NCBI RefSeq assembly: GCF_026343185.1
Contig: NZ_JAPEMA010000001.1
Location: 4,526,001 to 4,590,000 of the forward strand
DNA length: 64,000 nt
Reading direction: 5' to 3'
Source of the DNA: Streptomyces sp. NBC_00091
GTDB taxonomy: Bacteria > Actinomycetota > Actinomycetes > Streptomycetales > Streptomycetaceae
Shown here in pieces: positions 19,962-28,159 of this stretch. Under the pieces are notes generated by a model. The model had not been told where the DNA came from, made no database searches, and saw nothing but the letters and a program-made list of their open reading frames with translations. Within the stretch, counting starts at the first letter, position 1. The number at the start of each line of letters is the position of its first letter. The position numbers were made by a program, and so were the translations under genes.

Positions 19962-21638
19962 ATGACCAGCTCCAGCTCCGCACGACCCAGCCGCCGCCCC
20001 ACCCGGGGTCGAGGTGCGGCCCAGGGGCGTCCGAAGGCTGGCGCGGGACGGCAGAAGTCCGCCCCCGCCCCCCGGCCGCAGGAATTCACCATGCCCGAAC
20101 CGCTGACCCCGGCCCTCCCGCCGGTGGCCGCGTTCGAGGACATGGACATGCCCGAGGCGCTGCTGAAGACCCTCGCAGCCCAGGGCGTGACCGAGCCCTT
20201 CCCGATCCAGGCCGCCACCCTGCCGAACTCGCTCGCCGGCCGTGACCTGCTCGGCCGCGGCCGCACCGGCTCCGGCAAGACGCTGGCCTTCGGCCTGGCG
20301 CTGCTGGCCCGTACCGCCGGCCGCCGCGCCCAGCCGAAGCAGCCGCTCGCGCTGGTCCTCGTACCGACCCGCGAGCTGGCGCAGCAGGTCACCGACGCCC
20401 TGGCCCCGTACGCCACGTCCGTCAACCTGCGCATCGCGACCGTCGTCGGCGGCATGTCGATCAACCGGCAGTCCGGCGCCCTGCGCCGCGGCGCCGAGGT
20501 GCTCGTCGCCACCCCCGGCCGCCTGAAGGACCTCATCGACCGCGGTGACGCCGACCTCTCGCAGGTCTCGGTCACCGTCCTCGACGAGGCCGACCAGATG
20601 ACCGACATGGGCTTCATGCCGCAGGTCACCGCCCTGCTCAAGCAGGTCCAGTCCGGCGGCCAGACCATGCTGTTCTCGGCGACCCTCGACAAGAACATCG
20701 ACAAGCTCGTCAAGATGTTCCTCACCGACCCCGTCGCCTTCTCCGTCGACCCGTCCGCCGGTGCGGTCAGCACGATGGAGCACCACGTCCTGTACGTCAT
20801 GGACGAGACCGACAAGAAGGCCGTGGCCACGCGTATAGCCGCTCGCGACGGCCGGGTGATCATGTTCGTGGACACCAAGCGCGGGGTCGACCGCATGGTC
20901 AAGAAGCTCCTCGCGGACGGTGTGCGCGCCTCCGGCCTGCACGGCGGGCGCTCCCAGCCGCAGCGCAACCGGACCCTGGACTGGTTCAAGACCGGTGAGG
21001 TCACCGCGCTGGTCGCCACCAACGTGGCCGCGCGCGGCATCCACATCGACGACCTCGACCTGGTCGTCAACGTGGACCCGCCGACCGACCACAAGGACTA
21101 CCTGCACCGCGGCGGCCGTACCGCCCGCGCCGGCGAGTCCGGCAGCGTGGTCACCCTGGTCCTGCCCGACCAGAAGCGGGACATGACCCGGCTGATGTCG
21201 GACGCCGGGATCACCCCGCGCACGGCGCAGATCAAGTCCTCCGACGAGGAACTGGCCCGGATCACCGGCGCCCGGGTGCCCTCCGGCATCCCGGTCGTGC
21301 TGGAGGTGCCGCAGGCCGCCCCGCCGAAGCCGCGCAACGGCTCCGGCTCGGGCTCGGGCTCCTCGCGCCGTCGCTCCGGCGGCCCGCGCGGCGGCTCCGC
21401 CACGGGCGGCGCCCCGGCGGCGGGCGGCCGCGGCCGTCGCTCCGGCGGCTCCGCGTCCGGTCAGGCCCCCGCCTCCGCGTCGGGCCAGGCCCGTCGCGGT
21501 CAGGGTGGCGGCCAGGGCACCGGCGGTGCCCCCGCCCAGGCCCGCCGCAGCGGTGGCTCCGCCTCCGGTGGCGCGGCCGCGGCCTCCGCGCGCAGCCGCG
21601 TCGGGACGGGCGGCCAGGGCCGCCGCCGGGCGGTCTGA
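19962..21638 (+). CDS. DEAD-box ATP-dependent RNA helicase
   Basis: RNA helicase of 558 residues (cytoplasmic). Both RecA-like domains are present: Q motif, Walker A variant GRGRTGSGKT, PTRELA, ATPGRL, DEAD box as DEADQMTDMGF, SAT, then LHGGRSQPQRNR, VATNVAARGI and HRGGRTARAG. The first 65 residues are basic and low in complexity, and the last 110 are a Gly-Ser-Arg-rich tail of the RNA-binding type. The ATG was chosen because a strong ribosome site lies nine bases upstream. Its position after a cold-shock gene fits a role in RNA unwinding at low temperature. Confidence 0.95.
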   Translation: MTSSSSARPSRRPTRGRGAAQGRPKAGAGRQKSAPAPRPQEFTMPEPLTPALPPVAAFEDMDMPEALLKTLAAQGVTEPFPIQAATLPNSLAGRDLLGRGRTGSGKTLAFGLALLARTAGRRAQPKQPLALVLVPTRELAQQVTDALAPYATSVNLRIATVVGGMSINRQSGALRRGAEVLVATPGRLKDLIDRGDADLSQVSVTVLDEADQMTDMGFMPQVTALLKQVQSGGQTMLFSATLDKNIDKLVKMFLTDPVAFSVDPSAGAVSTMEHHVLYVMDETDKKAVATRIAARDGRVIMFVDTKRGVDRMVKKLLADGVRASGLHGGRSQPQRNRTLDWFKTGEVTALVATNVAARGIHIDDLDLVVNVDPPTDHKDYLHRGGRTARAGESGSVVTLVLPDQKRDMTRLMSDAGITPRTAQIKSSDEELARITGARVPSGIPVVLEVPQAAPPKPRNGSGSGSGSSRRRSGGPRGGSATGGAPAAGGRGRRSGGSASGQAPASASGQARRGQGGGQGTGGAPAQARRSGGSASGGAAAASARSRVGTGGQGRRRAV

Positions 21639-21668
21639 CCCCTCGCACAGCACGGATCCCGCAGCACC

Positions 21669-21709
21669 GGAACGCCGGGTGGCACGCATCGCGCGCCGCC
21701 CGGCGTTCC
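21669..21709. terminator. Bidirectional terminator between helicase and phosphatase
   Basis: A 15-bp stem with one wobble (21669-21683 with 21695-21709) and an 11-base loop lies between convergent genes. Three GTTCCG-type short repeats follow it. Confidence 0.8.
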
Positions 21710-21736
21710 GCCGTTCCGCCGTTCCGGGCCCGGCGG

Positions 21737-22696
21737 CTACCGGACCAGCTTGTTCTGGAGCTTCGCCAGCGTCCGCAGGTCCAGGCCGAGACCGTCCGTC
21801 AGATAGCCGTAGAAGCTCCCGTAGTCGGCCTCCAGCTGCGCGGTCGCCGCGTCCAGGTAGTCCTGGCGGACCTCCTGGAGCGGGATCAGCAGGTCCGGGT
21901 TCTGCATCCGCCCCGACTGCTTGAGGCCCGCGCGCACCTGGGCGTCGTACGCCGCCCGGAAGGTGTTGGAGGCCAGGTAGTCGCTCTCGGCCGTCTCCTG
22001 CGGCACGGCCAGCGAACGCAGCAGGACGTAACTCATCCAGCCCGTCCGGTCCTTGCCGGAGGTGCAGTGGTACAGCAGCGGACCCTGGTTCCCGTCCGCG
22101 ATCTCCCGCAGGGTGGCCGCGAACTGCGCCCGGTTCTCGGGGCTGGTCACGAAGGTGCGGTAGATGTCCCGCATGTAGGCCTCGGCGCGGCCGCCGCCCA
22201 GCATCTGCTCCTGCTTCACGGGATCGCCGGTGGCTATCGCGCCGACCAGCGTGCCGTACAGGCCCAGGTCGCTGATCGGGCGGGCGGTGGGGGTGAGCCC
22301 CTGCGGCAGCCGGTCGGCGCCGTCGTACTGGAGCTCCATGGGGATGCGGAAGTCGACGACCTTCGTGAGGCCGAGACCCGAGACGGTGGTGATGTCCGCC
22401 TGGGTCAGCTTGCTCAGCGCGTCGGAGCGGTACACCAGCCCCTGGCGGACCCGGCCGCCCGTGTAGGTGGAGTAGCCGCCGAGGTCCCGGAGGTTGACGG
22501 CGGCCTGGAGGGGGATCTGACGGATCGTTTCCGCTGCGGGGTACCGGTCGTGCGGCTGCCGGTGCTGGCGGGCCTGTCCGGCGGATGCGGCGCTGCCGGC
22601 CGGCGCCGCGTACGCGGAAACGGCGGGCAGGGTCCCGATGGCGAGGACGGCGGCGGCCGCCGCGGTCGCCAGGCGGATTCGGGCACGGCTCATCAT
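21737..22696 (-). CDS. Secreted tyrosine-specific protein phosphatase family protein
   Basis: Exported phosphatase of 319 residues. A signal peptide follows the ATG (RIRLATAAAAAVLAIGTL, cleavage near SAYAAPAG). The body matches the Y_phosphatase3 family: NLRDLGGYSTYTGGRVR at the start of the domain and the P-loop HCTSGKDRTGW with nucleophile Cys211 and Arg217. In relatives these enzymes remove phosphate from phosphotyrosine or phosphoinositides. AGGAG precedes the start. It lies between the two halves of the KstR2-type cluster without obvious link to them. Confidence 0.9.
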   Translation of the reverse strand: MMSRARIRLATAAAAAVLAIGTLPAVSAYAAPAGSAASAGQARQHRQPHDRYPAAETIRQIPLQAAVNLRDLGGYSTYTGGRVRQGLVYRSDALSKLTQADITTVSGLGLTKVVDFRIPMELQYDGADRLPQGLTPTARPISDLGLYGTLVGAIATGDPVKQEQMLGGGRAEAYMRDIYRTFVTSPENRAQFAATLREIADGNQGPLLYHCTSGKDRTGWMSYVLLRSLAVPQETAESDYLASNTFRAAYDAQVRAGLKQSGRMQNPDLLIPLQEVRQDYLDAATAQLEADYGSFYGYLTDGLGLDLRTLAKLQNKLVR

Positions 22697-22722
22697 GCGA
22701 CTCCTGAAACGGAGAAGGGGGA

Positions 22723-23790
22723 TCACCCTGGTGGTGGCAGGGTGCGGAGCGAGTGCAGTGCTTCCAGTGCCTGTTGTGCTTCGGCCATGACGCGCGAGAC
22801 GAGTTCCGCACAGGACGGCAGATCCTCGATCACCCCCGCGACCTGGCCCGATGCCATGACACCGAGGTCCGTACGGCCCTCGACCATGGACGCCTTCAGG
22901 AGCATCGGGGTGTTCGCGGCGAGCAGGACCTGGCTCCAGGACAGGTCCTTGCCGTGCTTCATCGCCAGGCCGTCGCGCACCATCCCCGCCCAGCTCAGGC
23001 CCGACAGCTTCCGGAAGCCCGCCGCGTGCCGGACCGCCCTGGCCAGCGCCCCGGCACGGCCCGACCGCTCCAGCGCCGCGACCAGCTCGGTGCGCAGCAT
23101 CCGGTGCGGCAGCCCGTCGACGGCCGTGGTGACGGTGACGTCCTTGACGCCGGCCTTCAGGTACTCGGCCTTGACCGCGTCGGGGACGGTGGAGTCGGAG
23201 GTCAGCAGGAAGCGGGTGCCCATGGCGATGCCCGCGGCCCCGTAGGCCAGGGCCGCGACCAGGCCGCGGCCGTCGTGGAAGCCGCCCGCTGCGATCACCG
23301 GGATGTCCACCGCGTCGACCACCTGGGGCAGCAGCACGGTCGTGGCCACGTCCCCGGTGTGCCCGCCGCCCTCCCCACCCTGCACGATCACCGCGTCCGC
23401 GCCCCAGGCCGCCACCTTCTCGGCGTGCCGGCGCGCCCCGATCGAGGGGATCACCACCACCCCGGCGTCCTTGAGCCGGGCGATCAGCTCCCGGGACGGG
23501 GCGAGGGCGAAGGAGGCCACCCGTACGCCCTCGTCGATGATCAGCCGTACGCGCTCGGCCGCGTCCCCGGCGTCCGCCCGCAGGTTGACCCCGAACGGCG
23601 CGTCCGTACGGGACCTTACCTCCCGGACCGCCGCGCGCAGCTGCTCCGTGGTCATCGTCGCCGAGGCCAGGATCCCCAGCGCCCCCGCCCCGGCCGCCGC
23701 CGAGACCAGCCGCGGGCCCGCCACCCAGCCCATGCCCGTCTGCACGATCGGGTACCGGACCCCGACCAGCTTGGTGAACGCCGTCTCCAT
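22723..23790 (-). CDS. ipdC: Flavin-dependent oxidoreductase IpdC (2-nitropropane dioxygenase fold)
   Basis: FMN-dependent TIM-barrel enzyme of the nitronate monooxygenase superfamily. The chosen ATG (GGGAGA before it) gives 355 residues, exactly the mycobacterial IpdC length as I remember. Phosphate-binding and active-site stretches are visible: GVRYPIVQTGMGWVAGPRLV, VIVQGGEGGGHTGD, and VIAAGGFHDGRGL with MGTRFLLTSDS. IpdC acts as a reductase or oxidase on a steroid C/D-ring CoA ester. It is last in the operon echA20-ipdA-ipdB-ipdC, 31 bases after ipdB. Confidence 0.92.
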   Translation of the reverse strand: METAFTKLVGVRYPIVQTGMGWVAGPRLVSAAAGAGALGILASATMTTEQLRAAVREVRSRTDAPFGVNLRADAGDAAERVRLIIDEGVRVASFALAPSRELIARLKDAGVVVIPSIGARRHAEKVAAWGADAVIVQGGEGGGHTGDVATTVLLPQVVDAVDIPVIAAGGFHDGRGLVAALAYGAAGIAMGTRFLLTSDSTVPDAVKAEYLKAGVKDVTVTTAVDGLPHRMLRTELVAALERSGRAGALARAVRHAAGFRKLSGLSWAGMVRDGLAMKHGKDLSWSQVLLAANTPMLLKASMVEGRTDLGVMASGQVAGVIEDLPSCAELVSRVMAEAQQALEALHSLRTLPPPG

Positions 23791-23821
23791 CACCGTCTCC
23801 CTCGCTGCCGTCCCCACCGGG

Positions 23822-24556
23822 TCAGACCCGTACTTCCCGGTCGCGCAGGCCCTTGGGGTCGATCACCTCGCGGATCAGCCGCAGCTCCTCGGCGGCCGGC
23901 TCGCGGGTGTACGCGACCTCGTCCGCGACCGCCAGCTCGAAGCCGGTGGCCGCGCGGACCTCTTCGACCGTGACGCCCGGGTGGAGGGAAGCCAGGCGCA
24001 TCGAGCGGTCCGGGCCCGCGAAGTCGAAGACCCCGAGATCGCTGACCACCCGGGGCAGCCGGTGGAAGCGCGTCACCCCGGCCGCCTCCGCGCGGTCGTA
24101 GCCCACCCCGCTGACCATGTCGACGCGCTCGACGAACACCCGGGGGGAGTGCTTCGGCACCCAGTAGCTCACCGGGTTGTTCAGGGTGTTGACGGGCGCG
24201 CCGCGCACCCCGAGGAGCTGGCGGGAGGGCCGCTCCCAGTCGCCGATGCAGGAGATGTTCTGGTTGCCGAACCGGTCGAGCTGGCTGGCGCCCATCATCA
24301 CGTGCCGCCGGCCGCCCGTGACCATCGTCAGATGGCGGCGGTAGGGGAGCCAGCCCTCGGCCGTGCCGTCGAGGCCGACCAGCATGGCCTCGCCGTCGGT
24401 GAGCAGCAGGTCGGGGGAGAAGGTCCGCTTGGCGAGCCGGGCGCCGAAGGAGGGGATCAGGCCCATCGGGCTGGCGAGCACCTCGCCGTTGTCGCGCCAG
24501 GCCTCGGCGCAGGCGATCACGCAGTATTCCTGTCGGGTGGCGGTCGCGGTGGTCAC
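23822..24556 (-). CDS. ipdB: COCHEA-CoA hydrolase, beta subunit (IpdB)
   Basis: Beta chain (244 residues) of the class I CoA-transferase-fold hydrolase IpdAB, which opens the last steroid ring (ring C) in Mycobacterium and Rhodococcus. Landmarks are SPMGLIPSFGARLAKRTFSP and VMMGASQLDRFGNQNIS, then VNNPVSYW-type NTLNNPVSYWVPKHS and FVERVDMVSG. The conserved catalytic Glu of true CoA-transferases (SENG) is not seen, as expected for IpdB. The GTG start overlaps the ipdA stop as GTGA. Confidence rests on gene order as well as sequence. Confidence 0.93.
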   Translation of the reverse strand: MTTATATRQEYCVIACAEAWRDNGEVLASPMGLIPSFGARLAKRTFSPDLLLTDGEAMLVGLDGTAEGWLPYRRHLTMVTGGRRHVMMGASQLDRFGNQNISCIGDWERPSRQLLGVRGAPVNTLNNPVSYWVPKHSPRVFVERVDMVSGVGYDRAEAAGVTRFHRLPRVVSDLGVFDFAGPDRSMRLASLHPGVTVEEVRAATGFELAVADEVAYTREPAAEELRLIREVIDPKGLRDREVRV

Positions 24557-25404
24557 TGTTGCTCCTCGTGCCAGGTCCGGACGGCGGTCTGGTAGTCGTG
24601 CTCGTTCCCGCCGGCCAGGAAGCGGGCGGCGAACTCGGGCCAGGGGGTGGACGCGTAGAGCTTCTGGAAGGCCTCGTCGCGGTCGTAGTCGGGCGCGCAG
24701 GAGGTGAAGTGCGCGCCGTTCGGGGTCTCCACGACCCCGGTGACGGAGTGCCGGCTGACGAGGAGGGACTGCGGGGGGCCGGACTTCGCCAGCTCGGCGC
24801 TCTCCACGAGCTGCTCGCAGGAGACGTACGCGGCGTCGGCGGCCTCGCAGAAGAGGTCGTCGAAGTACGGGTCCGGGCCCAGGTACTGGGCGTTGCCGAG
24901 ACGGTCGGCGCGGTTGAGGTGGACCAGGGCCGCGTCCATCCGCAGGGCGGGGACGGCGACGAACTCCTCGCCGTCGGCGTAGGGGGAGGTGACGGTGCGC
25001 AGCTCCGGGTTGACCCGCATCACGTCGGAGCCGAGCCCGGCCCGGACGGGCATGAAGGGGAGCCGGTTCGCGGCGGCGTGCAGGCCCCACATGAACATGG
25101 CCTCGTCGTACTCGGTCAGGGTGAAGGCGCCGCTCTCGCGGGCGGCCCGGAAGTTCGGCTCCAGCGCGATGGAGTCGAGGGTCGCGAAGGGGGCCACCAG
25201 TCTGCGGATCCGCCCGGCCGCGGCCAGCAGCCCGACGTCCGGGCCGCCGTACGAGATCACGGTGAGATCCGTGACCGGGGAGCGCAGCAGCGCCCGCACC
25301 AGCGCCATCGGCTTGCGCCGGGAACCCCAGCCGCCGATGCCGAGGGTCATGCCGCTGCGCAGCTGCCCGACCACCTCTTCGGGGGTCATGCTCTTGTCCG
25401 TCAT
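24553..25404 (-). CDS. ipdA: COCHEA-CoA hydrolase, alpha subunit (IpdA)
   Basis: Alpha chain (283 residues) of IpdAB. The opening LRSGMTLGIGGWGSRRKPMA and the following LVRALLRSPVTDLTVISYGG are near-identical in pattern to mycobacterial IpdA, as are LPFMPVRAGLGSD, GNAQYLGPDPYFDDLF and GAHFTSCAPDYDRDE. The glycine-rich GIGGWGS segment forms the CoA-binding loop. Start and stop overlap echA20 and ipdB by ATGA and GTGA, so the subunits are made in equal amounts. Confidence 0.94.
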   Translation of the reverse strand: MTDKSMTPEEVVGQLRSGMTLGIGGWGSRRKPMALVRALLRSPVTDLTVISYGGPDVGLLAAAGRIRRLVAPFATLDSIALEPNFRAARESGAFTLTEYDEAMFMWGLHAAANRLPFMPVRAGLGSDVMRVNPELRTVTSPYADGEEFVAVPALRMDAALVHLNRADRLGNAQYLGPDPYFDDLFCEAADAAYVSCEQLVESAELAKSGPPQSLLVSRHSVTGVVETPNGAHFTSCAPDYDRDEAFQKLYASTPWPEFAARFLAGGNEHDYQTAVRTWHEEQQ

Positions 25405-26174
25405 ACGGTGTCTCCCTGTCCCTTCTCGGAGGTGCGGCCCTTCCCGAAGGTGTCGCGGACCCGGTCGGCGACACCGCTGAGGTTGGCCTCGAAGGTGAAG
25501 CCCTGCTCGAAGCGGTAGCTGCGGCGGACGTCCACGGGGTCGATGCCGTTGATGGCGGCCTTGGCCAGGCGGATCAGGTGGCCGTCCTTCTTCGCGATCT
25601 CGGCCGCCAGTTCCAGGGCGGCGCCGCGCAGCTCGGCGGGCGGGACCACCTTCCAGACGGAGCCGTGCGCGTGCAGTTCGGCGGCGGTGGCGGTGCGCGA
25701 GGTGTAGTAGAGGGCGCGCATCAGGTGCTGCGGGACGAGCCGGGCCAGGTGGGTGGCGGCGCCGAGGGCGCCCCGGTCGAGTTCGGGCAGGCCGAAGACG
25801 GCGTCGTCGCTCGCCACGATCGCGTCGGCGTTGCCGACGAGGCCGATGCCGCCGCCCAGGCAGAAGCCGTTCACGGCGGCGATCACCGGCACCTCGCACT
25901 CGTACACGGCGGCGAAGGCCTCGTAGCAACCGCGGTTGGCGCCGATGAGGGCGCCGTGCCCGGTGTCGCGCTGCATCTCCTTGATGTCGACCCCGGCGTT
26001 GAAGCCGCGGCCCTCGGCGGCCAGGACCACACAGCGGACCCCGGGGTCGCGGCCGGCCGCGCGCAGGGCGTCGGCGAGGTCGTACCAGCCCTGCACGGGA
26101 AGGGCGTTGACGGGCGGGTAGTCGGCTGTGACGAGTGCGATGCCCTTGTCCGGGCCGGAGGTGGAGACACCCAT
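25401..26174 (-). CDS. echA20: Ring D hydrolase EchA20 (crotonase family)
   Basis: Crotonase-fold enzyme of 257 residues. EchA20 hydrolyses ring D of the CoA ester HIEC-CoA in steroid degradation. Shared blocks with Rv3550 are AEGRGFNAGVDIKEMQR, the oxyanion-hole region AVNGFCLGGGIGLVGN, LDRGALGAATHLARLVPQHLM-type and YRFEQGFTFEANLSGVAD. I chose the ATG at 26174; an earlier in-frame ATG lies inside the KstR2-type operator. It is the first gene of the leftward operon and has only a weak ribosome site. Confidence 0.94.
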   Translation of the reverse strand: MGVSTSGPDKGIALVTADYPPVNALPVQGWYDLADALRAAGRDPGVRCVVLAAEGRGFNAGVDIKEMQRDTGHGALIGANRGCYEAFAAVYECEVPVIAAVNGFCLGGGIGLVGNADAIVASDDAVFGLPELDRGALGAATHLARLVPQHLMRALYYTSRTATAAELHAHGSVWKVVPPAELRGAALELAAEIAKKDGHLIRLAKAAINGIDPVDVRRSYRFEQGFTFEANLSGVADRVRDTFGKGRTSEKGQGDTV

Positions 26175-26195
26175 GAGCGGATCAGCTACCTTTCC

Positions 26196-26209
26196 ACCAA
26201 ACATTTGTT
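26196..26209. promoter_or_regulatory. KstR2-type operator 2 (echA20 / SDR divergon)
   Basis: The minus-strand sequence AACAAATGTTTGGT differs at one base from operator 1. It lies between divergent echA20 and SDR genes, 21 bases from each of the nearest start codons, so a bound repressor would block both. Confidence 0.75.
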
Positions 26210-26230
26210 AGGTGAGGAAGGTAGCAGCCG

Positions 26231-26995
26231 ATGGAGCTCAAGGGGAGGGTTGCCGTCGTCACCGGCGGAACCCGGGGCGTGGGCGCCGGGATCGCGCGCG
26301 CGTTCCTCGCGGCGGGGGCCGAGGTGGTGGTCTGCGCCCGCCGGCCGCCGGGGGGGCCGGTGGCTGCGGAGGGCCGCCGCGCCGCCTTCACCGCCGTGGA
26401 CCTGCGCGATCCGGCCGCCGTCCAGCGGTTCTTCGGGGCGGTCGCGGACCGGTACGGGCGGCTCGACTGCCTGGTGAACAACGCGGGCGGGACCCCGTAC
26501 CGGCTGCTGGGGGAGGGCGGGGCCGAGCGGCACGCGCGGGTCCTCGAGCTCAACCTGGTGGCGCCGATGACGGCCTCGCTGGCCGCGTACCCGTGGCTGC
26601 GCGAGAGCCGGGGCTCGGTCGTGATGATCGGCAGCGTCAGCGGGACCCGGCCCTCCCCGGGGACGGCGGCCTACGGGGCGGCCAAGGCGGGCCTGGAGAA
26701 CCTGGCCCGCTCGATGGCCGTGGAGTGGGCGCCCGAGGTACGGGTCAACTCGCTGGTCCTCGGCATGGTGCGGACCGAGCTGGCGCACCTGCACTACGGG
26801 GACGAGGCGGGCATCGCGGCGGTCGGCGCCACCGTCCCGCTGGGCCGGCTGGCCGAGCCCTCGGACGTGGGGGAGGCGGCGGTGTTCCTCGCCTCGGACC
26901 GGGCGGGATATGTGAGCGGCGCGAGCCTGCTGGTGCACGGCGGCGGGGAGCGGCCGGCGTTTCTGGATGCGGCAACGGTCAACAAGGAGAGCTGA
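26231..26995 (+). CDS. SDR oxidoreductase of the KstR2 cluster (Rv3549c-like)
   Basis: Short-chain dehydrogenase of 254 residues. The NAD(P) site TGGTRGVGAGIAR is near residue 11; NNAGG, the Ser of IGSVSG and YGAAK complete the active site. It starts 21 bases after the operator, with AAGGTAG upstream. In Mycobacterium tuberculosis the divergent neighbour of echA20 is Rv3549c, an SDR of similar length, so orthology is likely on position and sequence. It probably oxidises or reduces a hydroxy-CoA ester during C/D-ring or side-product metabolism; the exact step is not established. The next SDR starts two bases after its stop. Confidence 0.9.
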   Translation: MELKGRVAVVTGGTRGVGAGIARAFLAAGAEVVVCARRPPGGPVAAEGRRAAFTAVDLRDPAAVQRFFGAVADRYGRLDCLVNNAGGTPYRLLGEGGAERHARVLELNLVAPMTASLAAYPWLRESRGSVVMIGSVSGTRPSPGTAAYGAAKAGLENLARSMAVEWAPEVRVNSLVLGMVRTELAHLHYGDEAGIAAVGATVPLGRLAEPSDVGEAAVFLASDRAGYVSGASLLVHGGGERPAFLDAATVNKES

Positions 26996-26996
26996 G

Positions 26997-27908
26997 ATGG
27001 GTATTGCGGACGGACGCGTGGTGATCGTGACGGGCGCGGGGCGGGGGCTGGGCCGGGCCCACGCGCTGGCCTTCGCGGCGGAGGGGGCGCGGGTGGTCGT
27101 CAACGACCTCGGGGTGGGCCTCGACGGGCTGCCGGGGCCCGACAGCCCGGCCGCGCAGGTCGTGGAGGAGATCCGGACGCTGGGTGGGGAGGCCGTGGCG
27201 CACGGCGGGGACATCGCGACCGACGAGGGCGCGGCCTCCCTGGTGGACCGCGCGGTCGTCGCCTTCGGCCGCCTGGACACCCTGGTCAACAACGCCGGCT
27301 TCCTGCGGGACCGGATGCTGGTCAACCTCGGCGAGGACGACTGGGACGCGGTGATGCGGGTCCACCTCAAGGGGCACTTCCTGCCGCTGAAGCACGCCGC
27401 CGCCTGGTGGCGGGCCGAGGCGAAGGCCGGGCGGCGGCCGGCCGCGCGGGTGGTCAACACCTCCTCGGGTGCGGGGCTGCTGGGCTCCGTCGGCCAGGGC
27501 AACTACAGCGCGGCCAAGGCGGGCATCCTCGGCCTGACCCTGGTGGCGGCGGCCGAGATGGGCCGGTACGGGGTCCAGGTCAACGCCATCGCCCCGGCGG
27601 CCCGGACCCGGATGACGCAGGAGGCCTTCGCCGGGACGATGGCGGCCCCGGCCGAGGGGGCCTTCGACGCGATGGCCCCGGAGAACGTGTCCCCGCTGGT
27701 GGTGTGGCTGGGCTCGGACGCCTCGGCCGGGGTCACGGGCCGGGTGTTCGAGGCCGAGGGCGGGCGCATCACGGTGATGGAGGGCTGGCGCCCGGGCCCC
27801 ACCACGGACCGCGGCGCCCGCTGGTCCCCGGCGGAGGCGGGCGAGGCCGCGGCGAAACTCCTGTCCGAGTCGCAGCCGCCGCAGCCGGTGTACGGCGCGA
27901 AGCCCTAG
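26997..27908 (+). CDS. SDR oxidoreductase of the KstR2 cluster (Rv3548c-like)
   Basis: Long short-chain dehydrogenase of 303 residues, the type related to the dehydrogenase domain of multifunctional beta-oxidation enzymes. TGAGRGLGRAHALAFA binds the cofactor and VVNDLGVGLDG follows, which is characteristic of this group. NNAGFLRDRM, SSGAGLLGS and YSAAKAGILGL carry catalysis. AAGGAG precedes the ATG. It matches Rv3548c (304 residues) in length, type and position. It is translationally linked to the preceding SDR and ends the operon; from 27909 to 28159 I see no gene. Confidence 0.9.
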   Translation: MGIADGRVVIVTGAGRGLGRAHALAFAAEGARVVVNDLGVGLDGLPGPDSPAAQVVEEIRTLGGEAVAHGGDIATDEGAASLVDRAVVAFGRLDTLVNNAGFLRDRMLVNLGEDDWDAVMRVHLKGHFLPLKHAAAWWRAEAKAGRRPAARVVNTSSGAGLLGSVGQGNYSAAKAGILGLTLVAAAEMGRYGVQVNAIAPAARTRMTQEAFAGTMAAPAEGAFDAMAPENVSPLVVWLGSDASAGVTGRVFEAEGGRITVMEGWRPGPTTDRGARWSPAEAGEAAAKLLSESQPPQPVYGAKP

Positions 27909-28159
27909 CGGGCCGGGGGGCCGGGCCCGGTCGGGGGTTCTGGACATCTTCCGGTGCGCGCGGTGCGGGGTCCGTTCGGGCGGGACGGGGTGGCGGGGCT
28001 GATGGGCGCGGTGCGGCGCGAATCGGGGGCTCGCGGGATCCGGCCAGGAAACGCGGCCGGCGGGCGTTGGCCGTATCGCGTCCTTCCCAGCCCCGCACCG
28101 GCTGTGGTGGCATGTCCACGCCGAATTCCTCGCCCGTCCGCAGGAATGGAGAACCGAAG

